Below, piece by piece: positions 1 to 7,000 of a DNA stretch of 29,169 bases (position 1 is the stretch's first letter; each line of letters begins with the position of its first letter). The stretch spans positions 1-29,169 of the forward strand of contig CAZASN010000007.1 in the NCBI GenBank assembly GCA_964487915.1, given 5' to 3'. The notes under the pieces are model-generated. The model ran no database searches. It was not told the origin of the DNA and saw nothing but the letters and a program-made list of their open reading frames with translations. Both the position numbers and the translations under genes were made by a program. The DNA comes from Proruminimicrobium sp964487915. GTDB taxonomy: Bacteria > Elusimicrobiota > Endomicrobiia > Endomicrobiales > Endomicrobiaceae.

Positions 1-1050
1 ACAGACGCATCCGCTCCCAGCTCCCTTAATCTTTCTATCCATCCCCACATCATCTTCTTTGCCAAAAATTTATCCGCATCGCTTAAAGAAGGATATTCAG
101 CCAATTTGTCATTTATTAATTTTATATGCGCCGCTATTTCTAAATCTATCTCGGCCTGCGTCGCTCCCAACGCGTCTACTTTCGCTTTTAAATCGTTTAT
201 TACAGACGCATCCGCTCCCAGCTCCCTTAATCTTTCTATCCATCCCCACATCATCTTCTTTGCCAAAAATTTATCCGCATCGCTTAAAGAAGGATATTCA
301 GCCAATTTGTCATTTATTAATTTTATATGCGCCGCTATTTCTAAATCTATCTCGGCCTGCGTCGCTCCCAACGCGTCTACTTTCGCTTTTAAATCGTTTA
401 TTACAGACGCATCCGCTCCCAGCTCCCTTAATCTTTCTATCCATCCCCACATCATCTTCTTTGCCAAAAATTTATCCGCATCGCTTAAAGAAGGATATTC
501 AGCCAATTTGTCATTTATTAATTTTATATGCGCCGCTATTTCTAAATCTATCTCGGCCTGCGTCGCTCCCAACGCGTCTACTTTCGCTTTTAAATCGTTT
601 ATTACAGACGCATCCGCTCCCAGCTCCCTTAATCTTTCTATCCATCCCCACATCATCTGTTTGGCCAAAAATTTATCCGCATCGCTTAAAGAAGAATATT
701 CCGCCAATTTGTCATTTATTAACTTTACATTTGCCGCTATTTCTAAATCTATCTCGGCCTGCGTCGCTCCCAACGCGTCTACTTTCGCTTTTAAATCGTT
801 TATTACAGACGCATCCGCTCCCAGCTCCCTTAATCTTTCTATCCATCCCCACATCATCTGTTTGGCCAAAAATTTATCCGCATCGCTTAAAGAAGAATAT
901 TCCGCAAGTTTTGTCTCTATCAAATTAACAACCACTGCTATTTCTTCCTGTATACTGTATGCATCAATTTCAGCTTGTATTTGAGCTTTAAAACCTGATG
1001 AAATTAATCTTGCTATCCATGTATCAAAAGTGTCGCCCGGTAATATTTCC
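1..1050 (-). repeat. 201-bp (67-codon) tandem repeat array, continuing past the left edge
   Basis: The marker ACAGACGCATCC recurs at 1, 202, 403, 604 and 805, an exact 201-bp period. Copies 1-201, 202-402 and 403-603 look identical base for base. Copy 604-804 differs at a few sites, for example CATCTGTTTGGCC instead of CATCTTCTTTGCC. The copy from 805 is conserved for about 100 bp and then diverges, with a further decayed partial copy to about 1050. Each unit encodes 67 amphipathic helical residues including LSDADKFLAKKMMWGWIERL. The gradient from decayed to identical copies points to recent expansion toward the gene's 3' end. Confidence 0.95.
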
Positions 1051-4000
1051 TGTGATAAAATACTGTTAGTCAATGATGCTGAAAGTGAAAAACCTGACGG
1101 CAATACTATTCCCAATGCATTAAGAACAGCGTCTATGCTTCTTGTAAACTGAGGAATATTTTTTTCTTGCGCATCAGCTATAATAGCATCTATTTCTGTC
1201 TGGCTTGTCGCCGCGTCTATCAAACTCTTGTAATTATCTTTTTGTTCCTGAGTTAAATATGTCAGTCCGTCTATTGTTGTTTTGGCAGTTTCTTTTGCCG
1301 CAGCCAATTGTGTTTGATTAGCTTCCGCCAATATAGCGTCTATTTCCGCCTGGCTTCCAGCCGCATCTATTCTTGCCTTATATCCGTTCTTTTGGTCAGT
1401 CGTTAAATTAAGTCCGTCTATTGTTGTTTTGGCAGTTTCTTTTGCCGCAGCCAATTGCGTTTGGTCAGCTTCCGCCAATATAGCGTCTATTTCCGCCTGG
1501 CTTCCAGCCGCATCTATTCTTGTCTTATATCCGTTTTTCTGGTCTGTCGTTAAATTAAGTCCGTCTATTACTGTTTTTGCGGCAGTTTTTGCAGTTTCAA
1601 GATCATTAGCCGCACTTGCCTGTGTAGCTTCAGATACTATGCCGTCTATTTCAGACTGGCTTGCAGCAGCATCTATTCTTGCCTTATATCCGTTCTTTTG
1701 GTCAGTCGTTAAATTAAGTCCGTCTATAGTTCCTTTGGCTGATTCTTTTGCAGACGCAAGTTGGGTTGAGGCAGCTTCATTATCAGCCTGGACGGCTTCG
1801 GATACTATGCCGTCTATTTCAGACTGGCTTGCAGCGCCGTCTATTCTTGATTTATACCCGCTCTTCTGATCTGAACTTAAATTGCCAAGTCCGTCTATCG
1901 TCCCTTTGGCTGATTCTTTCGCAGACGCAAGCTGGGTTGAGGCAGCTTCATTATCAGCCTGAACCGCTTCAGATACTATGCCGTCTATTTCAGACTGGCT
2001 TGCAGCGCCGTCTATTCTTGATTTATACCCGCTCTTCTGATCTGAACTTAAATTGCCAAGTCCGTCTATCGTCGCTTTGGCGGCAGTTTTTGCATTTTCA
2101 AGCTGCGCCGCTTCTTCCGCTGCGGCTGCGTCATTATTTGCTTGAATAGCCTCGGATACTATCCCGTCTATTGCAGACTGGCTTGTCGCTCCGTCTATGC
2201 TTGATTTATATCCGCTCTTTTGATCTGAACTTAAACTTCCAAGTCCGTCTATAGTCGCTTTGGCTGATTCTTTAGCAGACGCTAACGGATCTTCTTCAGG
2301 CGCTAAAGTTACTGCAACATCGGTAATAGTAGCAATCGGAGTTACTGTAGCTTCTACAGTTTCCACCGCTACTTCCGTGGGAGTAGGAGTTGCCGAAGCT
2401 GCGGCTTCTGCTGCTTCCTGCGCTGTCTTTGCTTCTTGATTAGCATCTCTTGCATCTTTTACTATTGAATTTATACCGTCAACAGAATCTGCAGAGTTGA
2501 TTTTGTTTATAAAATTTGATTTCTGATCGGAACTCAAATAACTTAAATCTCTTACTATATTTATCGCCGCTTCTCTTTCTGCGTCAAGATTAACTACAGG
2601 TTCCTGTTCAACAACTTGGGGTTCTGCTGTAGGCGCTACTGTCGGCTCTACAGTTGGTTCTGCAGTCGGTGCAGCTGTAGGTTCAGCAGTCGGTTCCTGA
2701 GTTGCCGGCTGTTCTGGAGCTGCAGTTTCTACCGGCGTCTCCTGTTTAGGCTCTTCTTGAGCCGGAGCCTGAGGTGCTTCGGCAGGTTTTTCTTCTTCAG
2801 GGGGCGTTTGCGGCTCTTCCGCAGGAGTTTCCTCGCCGCCTTCTTCAGCTCCTTTTTCAGCAAGCATTTCTTCTTTACTTAAAGCTCGTCCGTTGGTTAT
2901 ATTTTTAGAAGTTAATATTGACCCTTCCGACCAGCCGTTATATGTGTTTTTAAGATATTCTTCCAATCCTTCTTTTGAAACTTCGGTTACATTTTCTCCG
3001 TCACTGATAGATATGGTTCCCGCGGCAGTTACTTCAAGATATATATAATGGTCTTCGCCGTTATTTAAAACAGCACCACCCTGAACAAGCGCTATAACCT
3101 GATCTCCCGGTTTTGATAAAGCTTCCAACATTCCCGTTATAGTTACATTATATCCGTTATAAGTTTTATTCGTTTTTTGTTCCAAAATGTCTTTAATGGC
3201 CTGCATACTTGTATAAATATTTTCATCCGTCATAAAAAGATTTTTGGCTATAGCATCAGTCAAATACAGAGCGCCTGATACTGAGCCTGAAAAACTTGTT
3301 TTTAACACTTTTGAAACAGCATCGCTTGCGCAGTTAAATATATCGCCGCCGTTTTTGATAAAATCAAATAAATTTTTTCTGTCAGTCAAAGGCATTGCAG
3401 ATAGATTCAATAATTCTTCCAGTCTTGTTTTCTGCTGTTCAGTTATACTTGCATTTGTCTGAATTTCCGCTAAAAGTTGGTTTAATTCAATATAATCCTG
3501 CGTTGTTTTTACACGCTCCACCTGCCCCGCAGAACCGGCTAACGGAGTGGCAAATCCTATAACGGATAATAATAATTTAGCCACAGGTCTTGTTTTTTCA
3601 AAATATAATAAGGCAATGAAGACAACTGCAAGAGCGACTCCTATCATTAACCCGACGGGTGATATCATGGAAGTTACTGCCGTTATTAATGCCGCTCCTT
3701 TGATTACAGAAAAAAGTATCGCAACGCTTACCGCGGCGAGAGGCGAAAATATCTTTAAAAAATTTACTACTTTGTTTGTTTTTGTTATATTTTTAACCGG
3801 TTTATTTATGTATTTCATTTTATACATATAAAAAGAAACCCCGACAACGCCCAATATCAGCATTAACGGAAATAGAGAACTTAATGCAACTCCTATTATA
3901 GGCAAAGTTATTATTCCAAGTTTTACCAATATAAAGGCAGGCAGAATGCATCCGAGAGTAATACCTGCATAAGTAAAAAATGTTTTTCTTGAAGCGGATT

Positions 4001-7000
4001 CTCTTTCATTAAATAATTTTTTAGGCAATACATATTTTGCCGCGATGAATGAACCCATACCTGCAACCGCCAAAACAGCCGAACTAAGCAAGCTGACCGC
4101 CGGGAAAACAGCCGGCAGAAATATAAACGAAATAAGTCCTATAATACCGATCATAAAGCCTGTAGTAACAGCCGAGGTCTTTGACTGCTGCGAACTTGAC
4201 GTGGTTTTTATATTTTTAACTGTTTGTAAATTAGGAACAATATTTCTGTTTGAAACAATAAAAACAATTGCGGCTATAACCGATACGCCTGCGCTTATCA
4301 AAGCAGTCATAATAAGAGTCGGCGTTCCAAAAGCTATTGCCATAATAAGAATGCCTAACGCCGTAATTGAAGAAATCTGCATTACCGAAGATAAAAGTTT
4401 ATTCAAATAAGATTTAAAAGCGTCTTTTCTGTATTTTGAATCGCCTGTTCCGGCATATTTACCCAAAGCAGAATTTGAACCGTTTCTCTGTAATTCGGAA
4501 TTTATTTTATTAATAAGAGGTTTTATCGCAAAATTAAATAATATTATAAAAAATACAATAGCGGCTATTACAAGAGCCGCGGGCGAAAAAGAAATACCTA
4601 TAACTACAGCGCCGGTAAATATTTTCATCAATGCCACGCCTGCAAAACCTATTATAAGCCCTTTTACAAGCATAATTGAATATTTTAAAACATTACCAAG
4701 CACTTTATTTGCTGTTTTGGATACATTTTTTGCAGTCTGTTTTTGAGTAAGCGTGATTTCTATATCTTTGAATTTTTCACCTTTGGCTTGTTCATACGCC
4801 GCCAATTGCGCTTTTACCGCAAAATTGTCGGTCACTCTGGCCAATAAAGCGACTTTTTCGGTTTCCTGGTCAAGTTCGGCAAATTGTGAAAAACTTTGGA
4901 AAATTTCATTTTTAAAAACATTGCTTAAATTATAATTCGCATCAGATAAAGCAACTGCCAAATCGCTCCATGCCTTATCAAAACTTTCAACTATTTTCAA
5001 TCTCAAATTTTCTATATCTTCATCTGTAATGTCTTCATGCGCTTTTTTGAATTCTTCTCTGGTCATTGCGAACAATGTTATAATCCACTGATCCGAATCA
5101 TATGCTTTTCTTGCATCGGCATACTGTTTTATTACATTCCAGTAATCTTTACCGTATCTCTGTATCTGCATAATTCCTGACAATTCGCTGTTTGTGGAAC
5201 TGTCTCTTATCTGTACGATACTGTCAATTATAGCCTGTGATTTCCCGTAAGATTTTATTTCACCGTTTTCCACGGCGGCATCGTTAAATATATTTGAATC
5301 GTCTGACATAAAAGAAGAGATAAATCCTTTTTCCGCATCCGATACGTTTTCAATTCCGGATACCAGTTGTTCCGTTCTTTGCTGTTGTTCCTGAGAGTCC
5401 GTTACGGTATTATGTTTTTGTGATATTTTAGATTTAAGAATAGCCAAGTCTTCTTCCGTCATTTCTTCACGGTCTATTTCGCTTAAATTCAATATGTCTA
5501 TGAAAAAACCTTTTGTTCCGCTTCTTCCGATTCTTGCTTTAAACTGATTCCATATTGACTGATCTCTGTCAAATACCGTATTTATGCTGACCAGTCTTTC
5601 TACCGTTCCTTGAGGTTTTGGATCTATACCTGTTGCTATAAGATTGGTTCCTATTATAATCATTCCCGGAATAGCGGTTAATATTTCCAAAGCTTCTTCT
5701 ATTGTTGCGGGTTTTTTGTCTGTGCCCGGAATAACAGGCAGATTGTCAGGATCTGTTATTACATATATTTTATTTTTTGTTCTTGACTGCGGCAATTGTT
5801 TTTCCAAACTTTCTTTCTGCACCAAAGCTTCCGCCGGATTTGAAACTCTTATAAACGTGACTGTTTTTGTATCCTCGGGTTTACCGTCTATCGCATCAAT
5901 TTTATTTACCGTTTCAAATATTTTTTCAAGCTGTTTTTCTCTGTTTTCGGTTAAAAATTGGGCAATCATAACCGGTTTAGAACCGCCTTCTGACCCTAAA
6001 GATATGACGTCTTTGCCGTAAAGAGCGTGTACCGCATAAGAATCAATTGTTCCCGTCGCGCCGGCATATCCTTCTATAACTTCTTTATCTTCAAGGAATG
6101 CGTTTACGGTCATAGATAGATCTTGTTTTGTTTCAAATGACCATATTATCTGATGGCCTTTATAAGACAAAAATTCTTTTTTTGAAGCAGCAATTTGTCT
6201 TTGAACAACGAATTCAACAGCCAAATGCAGATTATTGCTCATTTTTACGCTTTCTCTTGTTTCCATAGTAGTCTGGTCAAGAAGAACTATTTTTATAAAT
6301 TTTGAATCGGGTTTTTCAGCTATATGAGTTACTGAAATTAAATAATCTCTTCCGGGTTTATATACATACATGGCAATAAGCGAATTTTCAACAAATGCTA
6401 AAATTTCATCGTCACTTAAACCATCAAAATCAATTTTGGCTCCGTCCTTGATTGCAATTGATTTGGAAAGGTTACGGAATGCAGAAACTATTTCCGCTTT
6501 TTTACTTGTATTTATTTTGACTTTTCTTCCCTCTATAGTATAATAACTGCCGTCCAATATTCCGGCAACATCGCCGGCTAATCTCTGGAACAGCGCGCTT
6601 TCTATAAAATTATCTCTGTTGCCTTCGGAAATTGTAAACGTATCGTTTGCGCCTTGTATCAAAGGTCTGTGGATTTCATCTATAAGAAGTCTCCACTTTT
6701 TCTGCGTTATTGTTTTTTCATCGGCATTTGCTTTCAAATCTTTTTGTCTGTCCCATACAAAAGCTGACATTGACGAACCGGCAACGACTCTTGCCCGTCT
6801 GTAAACGTCTTTTTTAGTCGTATTTTCAGTTATAACAGTTTTATTTTTTGAATCCCAGCTGTAAAGCACGTTTTTAGAGTCATCGGATTCATGCACAAAA
6901 CCGAACTGAAGAGGCAAAGGCTTTTTTGTTTGGGCATCTGTTTTTATAACTCCGAGTTTGATCATTTCCTCTTCATTGTCATATACAAAGCGGAACATCG

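Noticed and set aside
59..984. Two long plus-strand reading frames across the repeat array
   Set aside because: They arise because a 201-bp period is a multiple of three, so a stop-free stretch in one unit stays stop-free in all. The minus frame is the one continuous with recognisable domains.
1..1005. CRISPR array
   Set aside because: The repeats are 201 bp and directly adjacent with no unique spacers, and they lie in a coding frame.
1165..2595. Albumin-binding function of the GA-like modules
   Set aside because: Only the fold-type consensus is visible. Albumin binding is known for a few members and cannot be transferred.
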